The notes under the pieces are model-generated. The model had not been told where the DNA came from. It saw only the letters and a program-made list of their open reading frames with translations, and did no database searches. A DNA stretch of 64,000 bases from Actinobacillus lignieresii (GTDB lineage: Bacteria; Pseudomonadota; Gammaproteobacteria; Enterobacterales; Pasteurellaceae), in NCBI RefSeq assembly GCF_900444945.1, contig NZ_UFRM01000001.1:1374501-1438500 (forward strand), read 5' to 3'. The stretch's first letter is position 1; each line of letters begins with the position of its first letter. A program made the translations under genes and the position numbers. Below, piece by piece: positions 1-9,924 of the stretch.

Positions 1-409
1 GAAAAGTAAAATTAATTACGGTGTAGCCGTTCTTCCAACTTTAAACGGTAAAGCATCAAAACCGTTTGTTGGCGTATTAAGTGCCGGTATCAACGCTTCA
101 AGCCCAAATAAAGACTTAGCGAAAGAATTCCTTGAAAATCACTTATTAACCGATTCCGGTTTAGATACAGTAAATAAAGATGTTCCTTTAGGTGCTGTAG
201 CGCTTAAATCTTTCCAAGAAAAACTAGCGAAAGATCCTCGCATTGCCGCAACCATGGCAAATGCGGAAAATGGTGAAATTATGCCGAATATTCCGCAAAT
301 GAGCCGCTTCTGGTATTCGGAAAAAGCAGCAATTGGTAATGCAACTACCGGTCGTCAATCCGTAAAAGCTGCACTTGATGAAGCTCAAGCAAAAATTGAG
401 AAAGAATAA
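1..409 (+). CDS. malE: Maltose/maltodextrin-binding periplasmic protein, C-terminal part
   Basis: This is the last 135 codons of the substrate-binding protein of the maltose ABC transporter; the 5' part lies outside the window. Reading from base 2, the frame is open to TAA at 407-409. Stretches such as [18 protein letters not shown] and [10 protein letters not shown] closely follow the C-terminal lobe of enterobacterial MalE as I remember it. The protein would bind maltodextrins in the periplasm and deliver them to MalFGK2. malF and malG follow on the same strand, so it heads or sits early in a mal operon. No malK or lamB is visible here. Identity is confident; signal peptide and start cannot be judged. 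Confidence 0.95.
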   Translation, partial: KSKINYGVAVLPTLNGKASKPFVGVLSAGINASSPNKDLAKEFLENHLLTDSGLDTVNKDVPLGAVALKSFQEKLAKDPRIAATMANAENGEIMPNIPQMSRFWYSEKAAIGNATTGRQSVKAALDEAQAKIEKE

Positions 410-425
410 ATATTCTCATCCCATA

Positions 426-445
426 GGTGGGTCTTAAGACCCACC
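426..445 (+). other. Perfect 20-bp palindrome between malE and malF (mRNA hairpin)
   Basis: The sequence GGTGGGTCTTAAGACCCACC is its own reverse complement and starts 16 bases after the malE stop. No U-run follows, so it is not a classical terminator. A second hairpin, GGATGAG/CTCATCC, lies at 472-491, just before the malF ribosome binding site. In E. coli the malE-malF gap carries REP hairpins that stabilise malE mRNA; a similar role here is inference. Confidence 0.6.
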
Positions 446-521
446 ATTATCTTTACCGTTTTTCACAAAGAGGATGAGTTTAACCTCATCCCATTTTTGC
501 TCCATTCTTAGGGGAAATTCT

Positions 522-2072
522 ATGCAAGCACTAAAAACCGTTACCCCTTCTCAATCTTGGGCAAAACGCCTATTTATTGGGTTACTTTACCTACTCTCTT
601 TTTATCTTGTTTTTACTATTTATTTACAAGGCGAAATCTTATTTGCATTACTTGTACTCGTAGTAGTTACCGCCGGTATTTATATTTTCTCTAACAAATC
701 AACTTATCACTGGCGATATGTTTACCCGGGTGTAGCGGCAATGGGGATCTTTGTACTCTTCCCGCTCATTTGTACCGTTGTCATCGCATTTACCAATTAT
801 AGCGGTTCGAACCAACTAAGTTTCGAACAAGTGCTCAGAAACTTACAAAGCCAAACGTATGCCGCTGGAGAACGCTTAGATTTCAAACTTATTGAAGCGA
901 ATAACAACCAATATCAAATTGCTTTAACCAGTAAAGAATCGCAAAAAAATTATCTTTCCGACCCGCTTGTATTAAACGACTTAGCTTCGGAAATCACAGT
1001 AAATGAAGTAGAACAATTTCCGGCTGGTAATGTTGCTCCATTAAAAGCCATTACACAAAATCGCCAAAACTTACAGTCTGTGAAACTTATTCTTCCGACT
1101 GAGCAAAAACTCACTATGAGTTCTTTACGCCAATTTGCAGAACAAAAGGCTCGTTATACCTACGATGAGAACCCTGAAATCTTAACGAATAATGAAACTC
1201 AAGAACGCTATAAAGCTAATGATGAAATTGGTTTCTTCCAAAAAATAGATGCGCAAAATAATTTTCTAGATAGTAGATTGGAACCGGGCTATACCGTTAC
1301 AACCGGTTGGCACAATTTTGTCAAAATCTTAACCGATGACGGTGTTCAAGAACCCTTTATTAAAATCTTTATTTGGACTGTTGTATTCGCACTGTTAACG
1401 GTTATTTTCACAACCTTACTTGGCATGATTTTTGCCTCCCTTGTGCAATGGGAAGCCCTACAAGGTAAAGCGATTTATCGTCTGTTACTCATTTTACCTT
1501 ATGCCGTACCGGGCTTTATTTCAATCTTAGTTTTTAAAGGGTTATTTAACCAAAGTTTCGGTGAAATCAACCTTATTCTGAACCAATTATTCGGTATCCG
1601 TCCGGAATGGTTTAATGATCCGTTCTTAGCTAAGGCAATGTTACTGATTGTGAATACTTGGTTAGGTTATCCGTATATGATGATTGTTTGCATGGGCTTG
1701 CTAAAAGCGATTCCACACGATTTATATGAAGCTTCTGCGATTGATGGCGCAAGTGTATGGCAAAATTTCACGAAAATTACCATGCCATTGTTAATTAAAC
1801 CGCTTATGCCGTTAATGATTGCCAGCTTCGCCTTTAACTTTAATAACTTTGTATTAATCCAATTATTGACCAACGGTGGCCCAAATATGGTAGGCACAAC
1901 AACACCGGCTGGTCATACCGATTTACTGGTCAGTTACACTTATCGTATTGCCTTTGAAGGTAGCGGTACACAAGACTTTGGTTTAGCGGCTGCAATCGCT
2001 GTCATCATCTTCTTGCTAGTAAGCGGATTAGCATTATTCCAAATCAGAATGACGAAATTATCACAAGATTAA
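522..2072 (+). CDS. malF: Maltose ABC transporter permease MalF
   Basis: Inner-membrane subunit of the MalEFGK2 maltose importer, 516 residues from this start (E. coli MalF has 514). I chose ATG 522 because AGGGGAA lies just upstream, and residues upstream of it overlap a hairpin and are not MalF-like. Several hydrophobic segments at the N-terminus are followed by a large hydrophilic periplasmic loop (roughly residues 80-270), a MalF hallmark, then the permease core. The EAA loop that contacts the ATPase reads EASAIDGAS from about residue 403. It pairs with MalG, whose gene starts 50 bases downstream in the same operon. Confidence 0.96.
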   Translation: MQALKTVTPSQSWAKRLFIGLLYLLSFYLVFTIYLQGEILFALLVLVVVTAGIYIFSNKSTYHWRYVYPGVAAMGIFVLFPLICTVVIAFTNYSGSNQLSFEQVLRNLQSQTYAAGERLDFKLIEANNNQYQIALTSKESQKNYLSDPLVLNDLASEITVNEVEQFPAGNVAPLKAITQNRQNLQSVKLILPTEQKLTMSSLRQFAEQKARYTYDENPEILTNNETQERYKANDEIGFFQKIDAQNNFLDSRLEPGYTVTTGWHNFVKILTDDGVQEPFIKIFIWTVVFALLTVIFTTLLGMIFASLVQWEALQGKAIYRLLLILPYAVPGFISILVFKGLFNQSFGEINLILNQLFGIRPEWFNDPFLAKAMLLIVNTWLGYPYMMIVCMGLLKAIPHDLYEASAIDGASVWQNFTKITMPLLIKPLMPLMIASFAFNFNNFVLIQLLTNGGPNMVGTTTPAGHTDLLVSYTYRIAFEGSGTQDFGLAAAIAVIIFLLVSGLALFQIRMTKLSQD

Positions 2073-2122
2073 TTGAAATTGCTCCCTCTACATACGGAGA
2101 AGGAGCAAAGAGGATATCAACT

Positions 2123-3013
2123 ATGGCTATTGTTCAACCTAAATCAATGAAATTGCGTTTATTTTCCACGCATCTTTTTCTAATCTGTTTTTGCGCAATT
2201 ATATTATTCCCGATGCTGATGATTATTGGCATTTCATTACGTCCTGGAAACTTAGCAATTGGTGAATTGATTCCAAGTGAAATTTCACTTGAACACTGGA
2301 AACTCGCCCTCGGTATTAGCGTTACTCATGCGGATGGAAGCGTAACGCCCCCGCCGTTCCCCGTTTTACTTTGGTTATGGAATTCAGTCAAAGTAGCTAG
2401 CATTACTGCACTCATTACCCTCACTTTGTCGACAACTGCAGCTTATGCATTTGCTCGCTTACGCTTTGCAGGTAAAAGTTTGTTGTTGAAATCAATGTTA
2501 ATTTTCCAAATGTTTCCGGCGGTACTTTCATTGGTAGCACTATATGCCTTATTTGATCGTTTAAGCGATTATATTCCATTCTTAGGTTTAAATACGCACG
2601 GAGGAGTAATCTTTGCTTACTTAGGCGGTATCGCAATGCACGTTTGGACGATTAAAGGCTATTTTGAAACCATTGATAAATCGCTTGAAGAAGCTGCAGC
2701 ACTTGATGGTGCAAGTCCTTGGCAAACTTTCCGTTTAATTTTACTTCCGCTTTCCGTACCGATTTTAGCGGTTGTATTTATTCTCTCCTTTATCTCAAGC
2801 ATTATCGAAGTTCCGGTTGCTTCCCTATTGCTACGAGATGTTGATAACTACACCCTTGCAGTAGGAATGCAACAGTATTTACACCCGCAAAACTACCTCT
2901 GGGGCGACTTTGCCGCTGCGGCGATTTTATCCGCAATTCCAATCACGCTTGTATTCTTATTAGCACAACGTTGGTTAGTCGGTGGTTTAACTGCTGGTGG
3001 CGTAAAAGGATAG
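2123..3013 (+). CDS. malG: Maltose ABC transporter permease MalG
   Basis: Second membrane subunit of the maltose importer, 296 residues, the same length as E. coli MalG. An N-terminal hydrophobic segment is followed by a periplasmic loop and the conserved permease core. The EAA motif [10 protein letters not shown] begins at about residue 189 and is followed by [17 protein letters not shown]. It would form the translocation pore with MalF, and its C-terminal tail would contact MalK, which is not encoded in the window. A purine-rich ribosome binding site (AAAGAGG) precedes the ATG. It is co-directional with malF upstream and malQ 91 bases downstream. Confidence 0.96.
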   Translation: MAIVQPKSMKLRLFSTHLFLICFCAIILFPMLMIIGISLRPGNLAIGELIPSEISLEHWKLALGISVTHADGSVTPPPFPVLLWLWNSVKVASITALITLTLSTTAAYAFARLRFAGKSLLLKSMLIFQMFPAVLSLVALYALFDRLSDYIPFLGLNTHGGVIFAYLGGIAMHVWTIKGYFETIDKSLEEAAALDGASPWQTFRLILLPLSVPILAVVFILSFISSIIEVPVASLLLRDVDNYTLAVGMQQYLHPQNYLWGDFAAAAILSAIPITLVFLLAQRWLVGGLTAGGVKG

Positions 3014-3104
3014 GTATCAGAGGAGCCTCCTCCGATTTGCAAAAAATAAATAAAAAATAACCGCTTATGAGGCTATGCTCACTAAGCCCAAAAGGAAGAT
3101 CACA

Positions 3105-5123
3105 ATGAAATCGCTTCACCCATACCTTAATTCTTATTTTTTTGATGAATATGGCAGACGCCGTTATGCCAACCAAGCTGTCTGTCGCAAAATTGCAAAA
3201 CGCTTAGGTTCTCCTAAAAGTAAACCCATTATCCCTCCTGTAAAAGTAGCGACAGAAGGACAAGCGGTCTATATTCGACTAAATCTTGCAAATAGCAATA
3301 AAGCCTTACAAGCTCGCTGGCAACTTCACCTAGAAACCGGTGAAACTCGTTGTGGTAAAGTAAAGCGTAATGCGATCAATCTACCGAAAGATCTACCGAT
3401 GGGCTATCATCAATTACAGCTTGAAAGTGAGCATCATTCGCTTAGTTGCCGTCTTATTATTACGCCAAAAACCGCTTTCCAACCGAAAGAATTACAACAA
3501 AAACAAAAATTATGGGGAGCTATTTTACAGCTCTATACGCTTCGTTCCGAACATAACTGGGGAATTGGCGATTTTAGCGACTTGAAAACCTTCCTCAATC
3601 GACTTGCTGAAAAAGGTGGTGATTTTATTGGGCTAAATCCAATTCACGCTATTTTCCCAGCCAATCCAGAAAGTGCCAGCCCTTATAGTCCGTCTTCTCG
3701 TTTATGGCAAAACATTATTTATATTGATGTAACCGCGATTGATGCCTTCCAACAATCTAGTGAAGCACAAGCTTGGTTTCATTCCGCAGAAGTTCAACAA
3801 CAGCTTATTGAGGCAAGAACAAAAGACTACGTAGATTATTCGCAAGTAATGCGCTTAAAACTCGAAGGGCTACGATTAGCTTATGCCACTTTCATTCAGC
3901 AAGACCAACAAGCTTTCGAACAATTTATCAATGAATACGGCGAAAGCCTAAAAGTGCAAGGCACATTCGATGCACTACATTATTGGTTATCCAACCAATT
4001 TAGCGAGCAATGGGGTTGGAATTTCTGGGCGCAAGAATATCAAGACTACGCATCAAATGCGGTACAGGCATTCCAAACGGAACATAGCCAATTAGTTCGT
4101 TTTTATATGTGGTTGCAATTTGTGGCTCAACAACAATTAAAAGCGTGTAATCAATTGGCAAAAGCACTCAATATGCCTATCGGCTTTTACCGTGATTTAG
4201 CGGTGGGTGTTGCCGATAATGGTGCGGAAACTTGGGCGGATAAAGAGTTATTTGTGCTAAATGCCTCTGTTGGTGCACCACCGGATATTATGGCGCCAAA
4301 CGGACAAAACTGGGGCTTATCTCCGATGCATCCGGAAGTATTGCAAAGCCGAGCATATCAGCCGTTTATTGATTTATTACGTGCTAATATGAAAGATTGC
4401 GGAGCATTACGAATCGACCATATTCTTGGTTTTGCTCGTATGTGGTGGGTCGCAAAAGGCGATTCGGCTAAAAATGGGGCGTATGTGCGTTATCCACTTG
4501 AGGATTTGTTAGCAATTCTAGCCTTAGAAAGCCAACGACATCAATGTTTAATCATTGCAGAAGCTCTTGGTACCGTGCCAAAAGGCATGCTACAAAAATT
4601 AGAAGACAAAGGTATTCTTGCCTATAACATTTTCTATTTCGAATGGGATCGACACGGCAGCAAACCATTAGCCGATTATCCATATCAAGCGATGACCACA
4701 CTCAGTACACATGATTTACCAACCGTACAAGGCTACTGGAAGGGTTACGACTTTGATTTAGGCGAAAAATTCGGTGTTTATCCGAGTGAGAAAGTACTCA
4801 ATATTCTGAAACAAAGCCGCCATTTCAATAAGGAAGCGATTAGACAAGCGGTCGAAAAAGCCCAAGATCTTGCAAAAGACAGCGAGGGCGTCAGCCTACA
4901 ATTTGTACATCAGTTACAAAACTATGTAGCGGATACCAATTCTGCATTATTCGGCACTCAACCGGAAGATTGGCTAAATATGCTTGAACCGGTGAATATT
5001 CCTGGAACAAGTACTGAATATCCGAATTGGCGAAGAAAATTAAGCCATTCTGTCAGCGAAATTTTCAGCCACGCACAAATCAATCAACTGCTTGATTCTT
5101 TCGAATATAAGCGGAACAAATAA
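3105..5123 (+). CDS. malQ: 4-alpha-glucanotransferase (amylomaltase)
   Basis: Cytoplasmic GH77 enzyme that disproportionates maltodextrins, releasing glucose and longer chains for phosphorylase; 672 residues (E. coli MalQ about 694). The start was set at ATG 3105, which has AAGGAAG eight bases upstream, rather than an in-frame ATG at 3075. Expected catalytic residues can be placed by family motifs: Asp438 in LRIDHILGF, Glu486 in IIAEALGT and Asp537 in STHDLPT. The C-terminus has the typical NIPGTSTEYPNWRRKL. Two full uptake signals (ACAAGCGGTC) lie inside the gene, near 3262 and 4850. It follows malG, giving transport and breakdown in one unit. Confidence 0.96.
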   Translation: MKSLHPYLNSYFFDEYGRRRYANQAVCRKIAKRLGSPKSKPIIPPVKVATEGQAVYIRLNLANSNKALQARWQLHLETGETRCGKVKRNAINLPKDLPMGYHQLQLESEHHSLSCRLIITPKTAFQPKELQQKQKLWGAILQLYTLRSEHNWGIGDFSDLKTFLNRLAEKGGDFIGLNPIHAIFPANPESASPYSPSSRLWQNIIYIDVTAIDAFQQSSEAQAWFHSAEVQQQLIEARTKDYVDYSQVMRLKLEGLRLAYATFIQQDQQAFEQFINEYGESLKVQGTFDALHYWLSNQFSEQWGWNFWAQEYQDYASNAVQAFQTEHSQLVRFYMWLQFVAQQQLKACNQLAKALNMPIGFYRDLAVGVADNGAETWADKELFVLNASVGAPPDIMAPNGQNWGLSPMHPEVLQSRAYQPFIDLLRANMKDCGALRIDHILGFARMWWVAKGDSAKNGAYVRYPLEDLLAILALESQRHQCLIIAEALGTVPKGMLQKLEDKGILAYNIFYFEWDRHGSKPLADYPYQAMTTLSTHDLPTVQGYWKGYDFDLGEKFGVYPSEKVLNILKQSRHFNKEAIRQAVEKAQDLAKDSEGVSLQFVHQLQNYVADTNSALFGTQPEDWLNMLEPVNIPGTSTEYPNWRRKLSHSVSEIFSHAQINQLLDSFEYKRNK

Positions 5124-5127
5124 AGAA

Positions 5128-5158
5128 AATAGCCACAAAGTATTGTGGCTATTTTTAT
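5128..5158 (+). terminator. Rho-independent terminator after malQ
   Basis: The inverted repeat AATAGCCACAA/TTGTGGCTATT with a 4-base loop is followed by a T-rich tail, 5 bases after the malQ stop. It would end the mal operon. The 180 bases between it and cstA hold the cstA promoter region; I see no gene there. Confidence 0.85.
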
Positions 5159-5340
5159 AAATTATAGGTTATTTAAAAGAGGAGGACTTGGATAAAACTT
5201 TGAAGTTATTCACATTTATTACATAAACACTCATTTATAGTAACGAACGGAATTTACTTTATTCACGTATATCACTAAAATATAACGCCGCTTGGCAATT
5301 TATAACTTCCAAATTTAAACTCTTATAAGGTTACCTTACT

Positions 5341-6927
5341 ATGTTGTGGTTCTTCTTTTGTGTAGCAGTCCTTGTACTCGGCTACTTCGTTTACGGTAAA
5401 ATCATTGAAAAGATTTTCGTGATTAACCCCAAAAAAGCAACACCTGCTTATACAATGAATGACGGTGTGGACTATATGCCAATGTCTAAAACTAAGATTT
5501 GGCTTATTCAGTTATTAAACATTGCAGGTACCGGTCCAATCTTCGGTCCGATTCTCGGTGCGTTATACGGCCCTGTCGCAATGCTTTGGATCGTAATCGG
5601 CTGTATCTTTGCCGGTGCGGTACACGACTACTTCTGCGGTATGTTAAGTATTCGTAACGGCGGTGCGACAATGCCGGCGTTAGCGGGTAAATTCCTAGGT
5701 CGCCCGGTTAAAGTATTTATCAACGTTATGGCGTTAATCCTTCTATTATTAGTAGGTGTGGTATTCGTTGCAAGTCCAGCGCAATTAATGGCAACCATTA
5801 CAATGGATGTATTCGGTGCAGCCGGCGGGACGTTACAATTAAACGATGCCGAAGCCGTTCACCAAGCGGTTGAAGCCGGTGGTATTACAGTTTGGGGTAT
5901 GGATAAAGCAACCGTTATTTCTGTTTGGACATTAATTATCTTCGGTTACTATATCTTAGCAACTTTACTTCCAATTGATAAAATTATCGGTCGAATCTAC
6001 CCATTCTTCGGTGCATTATTACTGTTTATGTCTGTAGGTATGGTGTACGGTTTAATTACCGCTCACTTCAGTGCAACCGATCCAATCGAATTCTTCCGTA
6101 CCGTTAATGCGGACGGTCAAGGCTTAACGTGGGAAAAATTCACTCAAAACTTCCAAGTGAAGGGCGATGTTCCGATTTGGCCTTTATTATTCTTAACGAT
6201 TTCTTGTGGTGCGTTATCAGGCTTCCACGCAACCCAAACCCCATTAATGGCGCGTTGTGCGGAAAATGAAAGCGAAGGTCGTTTCATTTTCTACGGTGCA
6301 ATGATTACCGAGGGTGTAATCGCATTAGTATGGTGTATGGTCGGTCTTGCATTCTATGAAAACCCGCAAGCGTTACAAGATGCAATTTCTGCAGGTTCAC
6401 CGTCTAAAGTGGTTTATGACAGTTCATTACACTTCTTAGGCTTTATCGGCGGTATTTTCGCAGTACTCGGCGTAGTAGTATTACCGATTACTTCAGGCGA
6501 TACGGCATTCCGTGCGGCACGTTTACAATTGGCTGAACTCTTTAAAATTGATCAACGTTCATTAGCTAAACGTTTAATGATTGCAGTACCGTTATTCGCA
6601 TTAGGTTTCGTGGTATCAAAAATTGACTTCAGTATCTTATGGCGTTACTTCACTTGGGCAAACCAAATGACAGCAATGGTAATGCTTTGGACTGCGGCGG
6701 CATACTTATATCGCTACAAAAAATTCCACTGGGTATGTTCAATCCCTGCGTGGTTTATTACAACCGTATGTGCAACCTACTTGTTCTATAACAAAATCGG
6801 CTTCGGTTTAGATTATGAACTTTCGGTTTACTTAGGTTTAGCTTCAACCGTTGTTTGTATCGTGCTATTCTTCACAATGCTTAAACCGTTAGGCGAGCGT
6901 GACGAAGATGCTTATGCAACAAACTAA
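5341..6927 (+). CDS. cstA: CstA-family carbon starvation / pyruvate permease
   Basis: Polytopic inner-membrane protein of the CstA family; members import peptides or pyruvate (E. coli CstA, BtsT). It has 528 residues, clearly shorter than the roughly 700 of E. coli CstA. Family-typical segments include the N-terminal NPKKATPAYTMNDGVDY, then GTGPIFGPILGA, GAVHDYFCGMLSIRNGG and SGFHATQTPLMARC. Many hydrophobic helices are visible throughout. TAAGGTT just upstream serves as ribosome binding site. It stands alone between two terminators. The exact substrate cannot be told from sequence, and the symbol denotes family only. Confidence 0.85.
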   Translation: MLWFFFCVAVLVLGYFVYGKIIEKIFVINPKKATPAYTMNDGVDYMPMSKTKIWLIQLLNIAGTGPIFGPILGALYGPVAMLWIVIGCIFAGAVHDYFCGMLSIRNGGATMPALAGKFLGRPVKVFINVMALILLLLVGVVFVASPAQLMATITMDVFGAAGGTLQLNDAEAVHQAVEAGGITVWGMDKATVISVWTLIIFGYYILATLLPIDKIIGRIYPFFGALLLFMSVGMVYGLITAHFSATDPIEFFRTVNADGQGLTWEKFTQNFQVKGDVPIWPLLFLTISCGALSGFHATQTPLMARCAENESEGRFIFYGAMITEGVIALVWCMVGLAFYENPQALQDAISAGSPSKVVYDSSLHFLGFIGGIFAVLGVVVLPITSGDTAFRAARLQLAELFKIDQRSLAKRLMIAVPLFALGFVVSKIDFSILWRYFTWANQMTAMVMLWTAAAYLYRYKKFHWVCSIPAWFITTVCATYLFYNKIGFGLDYELSVYLGLASTVVCIVLFFTMLKPLGERDEDAYATN

Positions 6928-6943
6928 CCTTGATTAAAACATT

Positions 6944-6976
6944 AAAAGCGAGGAAAATTTCCTCGCTTTTTTCTTT
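6944..6976 (+). terminator. Terminator after cstA
   Basis: AAAAGCGAGGAAA pairs with TTTCCTCGCTTTT and runs into a T-rich tract, 17 bases after the cstA stop and just before the next gene's start at 6991. Confidence 0.85.
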
Positions 6977-6990
6977 TATACGATTCTCTT

Positions 6991-7785
6991 ATGCGCTTTT
7001 TTGATACCCATACTCATCTTGATTATCTATCGGAAGATCTTAAACTTAGTATTCCCCAATTAGTTGAAAACGCGAACGCTCAAAATGTGGAACGAATACT
7101 TATCGTCTCCGTATTTACAGAAAATTTTGCAAAAGTAACCGCTTGCGCCAAGCAAATGCCCAATAACTTAGTGTACGGTTTAGGACTTCACCCGCTCTAT
7201 ATTCAACAACATAAAACCAGCGATTTGGATTATTTGGAATCCTTATTAACCCGCCAAGACCCTCAATGTACCGCAATAGCGGAAATCGGTTTGGAAAGAG
7301 CGGTAGAATCGCTTTGTAGTGTCGAGCTTTGGCAAAAGCAATGTGAATTTTTAGAAACGCAACTCGCCTTTGCCAAGCGGTTTAATTTACCGGTAAATCT
7401 ACATTCTCGTCGTAGCCATGATCAACTTTCGGTTTTTCTAAAAAAAGCAAAATTAACTACAACGGGGGTGGTTCACGGTTTTGCCGGCAGTTATGATCAA
7501 GCCAAACGCTTTGTTGATTTAGGTTATAAGATTGGAGTAGGCGGAACCATTACTTATGCAAGGGCGAATAAAACCAGAGAAGCTATTCGTAAGCTGCCTT
7601 TAGAAAGTTTATTACTGGAAACCGACTCGCCCGATATGCCGGTATTCGGTTTTCAAGGCGAGCCAAACCGTCCGGAACGGTTAGCGGTCACTTTCCAAAT
7701 ACTTTGCGAATTACGCAACGAACCGGCACAAGAGATTGCCGAAACAATCTGGAATACTGGCGAACGATTATTTTGGTATAAATAA
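6991..7785 (+). CDS. TatD-family metal-dependent hydrolase (YjjV-like)
   Basis: Predicted cytoplasmic TIM-barrel metal hydrolase of the TatD family, whose studied members are deoxyribonucleases; 264 residues. Metal-binding motifs are present: DTHTH at residues 5-9, Glu in AEIGLE, His in NLHSR, His in VVHGFAGS and Asp in LLETDSPDMP. The usual GEIGLD is here AEIGLE, a small deviation. The closest E. coli relative is probably YjjV rather than TatD itself, so no symbol is assigned. The start lies only 15 bases after the cstA terminator tract, so a promoter of its own is not obvious. Confidence 0.85.
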   Translation: MRFFDTHTHLDYLSEDLKLSIPQLVENANAQNVERILIVSVFTENFAKVTACAKQMPNNLVYGLGLHPLYIQQHKTSDLDYLESLLTRQDPQCTAIAEIGLERAVESLCSVELWQKQCEFLETQLAFAKRFNLPVNLHSRRSHDQLSVFLKKAKLTTTGVVHGFAGSYDQAKRFVDLGYKIGVGGTITYARANKTREAIRKLPLESLLLETDSPDMPVFGFQGEPNRPERLAVTFQILCELRNEPAQEIAETIWNTGERLFWYK

Positions 7786-7813
7786 AAAACGGATACCTTA
7801 GTATCCGCTTTTC
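7786..7813. terminator. Bidirectional terminator between tatD-like gene and gor
   Basis: CGGATAC (7790-7796) pairs with GTATCCG (7801-7807) with A-run and T-run flanks, in a 63-base gap between convergent genes, so it can serve both. Confidence 0.8.
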
Positions 7814-7848
7814 AAATAAGTATAGCCTGCAAAGACTAGCGCATATAC

Positions 7849-9219
7849 TTAGCGCATCGTCACAAACTCTTCCGAACCGGTCGGATGAATGGCTACGGTG
7901 TTATCAAAATCGGCTTTGGTTGCACCCATTTTGATCGCTACCGCAAAGCCCTGAATCATTTCGTCCACACCGAAACCGATACCGTGTAAACCGACTACTT
8001 TTTCGTCTTTACCGACACACACTAATTTCATACGGCATGGCTGGCGATGTTGAGTCACAGCGGTGTACATCGCGGTAAACGAAGATTTATAGACTTTCAC
8101 ATTCTCCGCACCGTATTGTTCAATCGCTTGCGGCTCGGTTAGGCCGACCGTACCGATCGGCGGATGGCTAAAGATAACGGTCGGTACTAAATTGTAATCC
8201 AAATGTTCGTTCGGTTTATTGTTAAATAAACGTTCGGATAAACGACGACCGGCAGCTACCGCAACCGGTGTTAATTCAATCCCGCCTTCGATAATATCGC
8301 CGACTGCATAAACATTCGGTACATTAGTATTTTGGAATTTATCGACAATAATCTGACCTTTCGCGTTAGTTTTTACGCCTACCGCATCAAGATTGATTTT
8401 ATCGCACGCCGGTTCACGACCGATTGCCCAAATTAAGCAATCAACCGTAGCTTCACGTCCGTCCGCTAAGGTTAATACTAACGAACCGTCGGCATTTTTA
8501 CATACTTCTTGCGGAATCGCTTGAGTATGTAGCGTGATACCGTCTTGCGCCAAGACTTCTAACAACGTATCGACAATTAACGGGTCTTGCATACGTAACG
8601 GTGCGTGTTGGCGTACAAATAAATGCGTTTCGGAACCTAAGCTGTTCAATACGCCGGCAATTTCAACCGCAATATAACCGGCACCGACTACCGCAACACG
8701 TTTCGGCACTTCGCGCAATGCGAAGAAACCGTCCGAATCAATCCCGTATTCCGCACCTTTAATTGCCGGAATAGACGGACGACCGCCGGTCGCAATTAAA
8801 ATATGATCCGCCGTCACTTGCTCGGAGCTACCGTCCGCATAAGTCACTTCAACCGTTTTCGCGTCCACAAATTTTGCGAAACCGTTTAATACATCGACGT
8901 TATTTTTTGCTAATACGTTGTTATATGAAGTGTGAATACGAGAAATATAGGCTTCACGACTCTCAATTAATTTTACGAAATCAAAATTATTCACCGTTAC
9001 GTCGAAACCGTAATCCGGCGCATAGCTATTAATCGCTTCGGCGATATGCGCACCGTAGAACATTACTTTCTTCGGTACACAACCGACATTTACGCAAGTC
9101 CCGCCTAAATGCTTCGCTTCAACAATCGCACATTTTTTGCCGTAGCTTGCCGCTCGATTAATAGAGGCGATACCGCCGCTACCACCGCCAATCGCTAGAT
9201 AATCATAGTGTTTAGTCAT
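7849..9219 (-). CDS. gor: Glutathione-disulfide reductase
   Basis: NADPH- and FAD-dependent flavoenzyme that reduces glutathione disulfide in the cytoplasm; 456 residues (E. coli Gor 450). An FAD-binding GGGSGG lies at residues 11-16, the redox-active pair Cys42/Cys47 in CVNVGC, a second dinucleotide fold [11 protein letters not shown] mid-protein, and the dimer-interface His in [14 protein letters not shown] at the C-terminus. The CVNVGC spacing and HPT-EE tail separate it from thioredoxin reductase, and the tail and overall sequence favour Gor over lipoamide dehydrogenase. An uptake-signal hairpin lies just upstream (9247-9273). Confidence 0.95.
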   Translation of the reverse strand: MTKHYDYLAIGGGSGGIASINRAASYGKKCAIVEAKHLGGTCVNVGCVPKKVMFYGAHIAEAINSYAPDYGFDVTVNNFDFVKLIESREAYISRIHTSYNNVLAKNNVDVLNGFAKFVDAKTVEVTYADGSSEQVTADHILIATGGRPSIPAIKGAEYGIDSDGFFALREVPKRVAVVGAGYIAVEIAGVLNSLGSETHLFVRQHAPLRMQDPLIVDTLLEVLAQDGITLHTQAIPQEVCKNADGSLVLTLADGREATVDCLIWAIGREPACDKINLDAVGVKTNAKGQIIVDKFQNTNVPNVYAVGDIIEGGIELTPVAVAAGRRLSERLFNNKPNEHLDYNLVPTVIFSHPPIGTVGLTEPQAIEQYGAENVKVYKSSFTAMYTAVTQHRQPCRMKLVCVGKDEKVVGLHGIGFGVDEMIQGFAVAIKMGATKADFDNTVAIHPTGSEEFVTMR

Positions 9220-9246
9220 AATCCTTTTCCTACATAAATAAAGAAT

Positions 9247-9273
9247 AAAAGCGGTTCAATTCTAACCGCTTTT
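9247..9273 (-). terminator. Uptake-signal inverted pair, terminator-like hairpin
   Basis: AAAAGCGGTT pairs with AACCGCTTTT around a short loop, with poly-A and poly-T flanks. On the minus strand it could end transcription of the yqhA-like gene before gor. Confidence 0.65.
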
Positions 9274-9304
9274 GGTAAAAATGCATTAAATTATTGTGAT
9301 AGAT

Positions 9305-9823
9305 TTAATGATGTTTTGTCGTAACCGAGTGGGAGATTTTATCGGTATAAGCCATTGCCACCGCCGAAATTAAGAAAGTTACGTGAATAATCACCTGCCA
9401 TTGCATAGTTTTTTCATCCAAATTACCGGCATTAATAAAGGTTTATAGCAAATGAATCGATGAAATACTGATGATTGACATCCCCAATTTCACTTTTAGT
9501 ACCGAAGCGTTTACATGGTTAAGCCATTCGGGTTGATCCGGATGATCATCCACTCTTAATCTCGAAACAAACGTTTCGTAACCGCCGACAATCACCATAA
9601 TTAAGAGGTTAGCAATCATTACTACGTCAATTAAGTTTAACACCGTTAGCATAATGGTGTTTTCATCCATTACGCCGAGATTAACGATTAAGTTATAGAG
9701 CGATTTCATAAACTTATAAGCATAGATACCTTGCACTACGATTAAGCCTAAATAAATCGGCAATTGTAACCAACGGCTGGCAAAAATAATCTTACTTAAA
9801 ATCGAATTATTAACAGGTTGCAT
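9305..9823 (-). pseudogene. yqhA: YqhA/UPF0114 family membrane protein gene interrupted by a stop codon
   Basis: The frame starting at ATG 9823 gives a 126-residue UPF0114 (YqhA)-like membrane protein and stops at TAA 9443-9445, immediately after SSIHLL. The same frame continues without another stop for 45 codons ([20 protein letters not shown] and on to [14 protein letters not shown]) to TAA 9305-9307. The continuation contains a hydrophobic helix expected for the family, and the total of about 172 codons matches the usual 160-170. One base change, probably AAA (Lys) to TAA, explains the break. The product is a truncated protein lacking its last membrane segment. Function of the family is unknown. 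A sequencing error cannot be excluded. Confidence 0.85.
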
Positions 9824-9850
9824 ACTTCCTCAAATATAAAATAGCACTAA

Positions 9851-9907
9851 AAAAGCGGTCTAATTTTAGCAACTTTTTGCAAAAGTTTTAAGAAATCAGA
9901 CCGCTTG
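9851..9907 (-). terminator. Uptake-signal inverted pair between yqhA-like gene and nitroreductase
   Basis: AAAAGCGGTC at 9851 and GACCGCTT at 9899-9906 are inverted about 40 bases apart, with additional complementarity inside (TTGCAAAAGTT region). On the minus strand it follows the nitroreductase gene and could end its transcript. Confidence 0.6.
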
Positions 9908-9924
9908 TTTAACAAATATTACAA

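Noticed and set aside
5160..5340. CRP-like sites upstream of cstA (TTCACATTTATTACAT and TTCACGTATATCACTA)
   Set aside because: Only half-site similarity to TGTGAnnnnnnTCACA; CRP control is plausible for the gene but not supported by these sequences alone.
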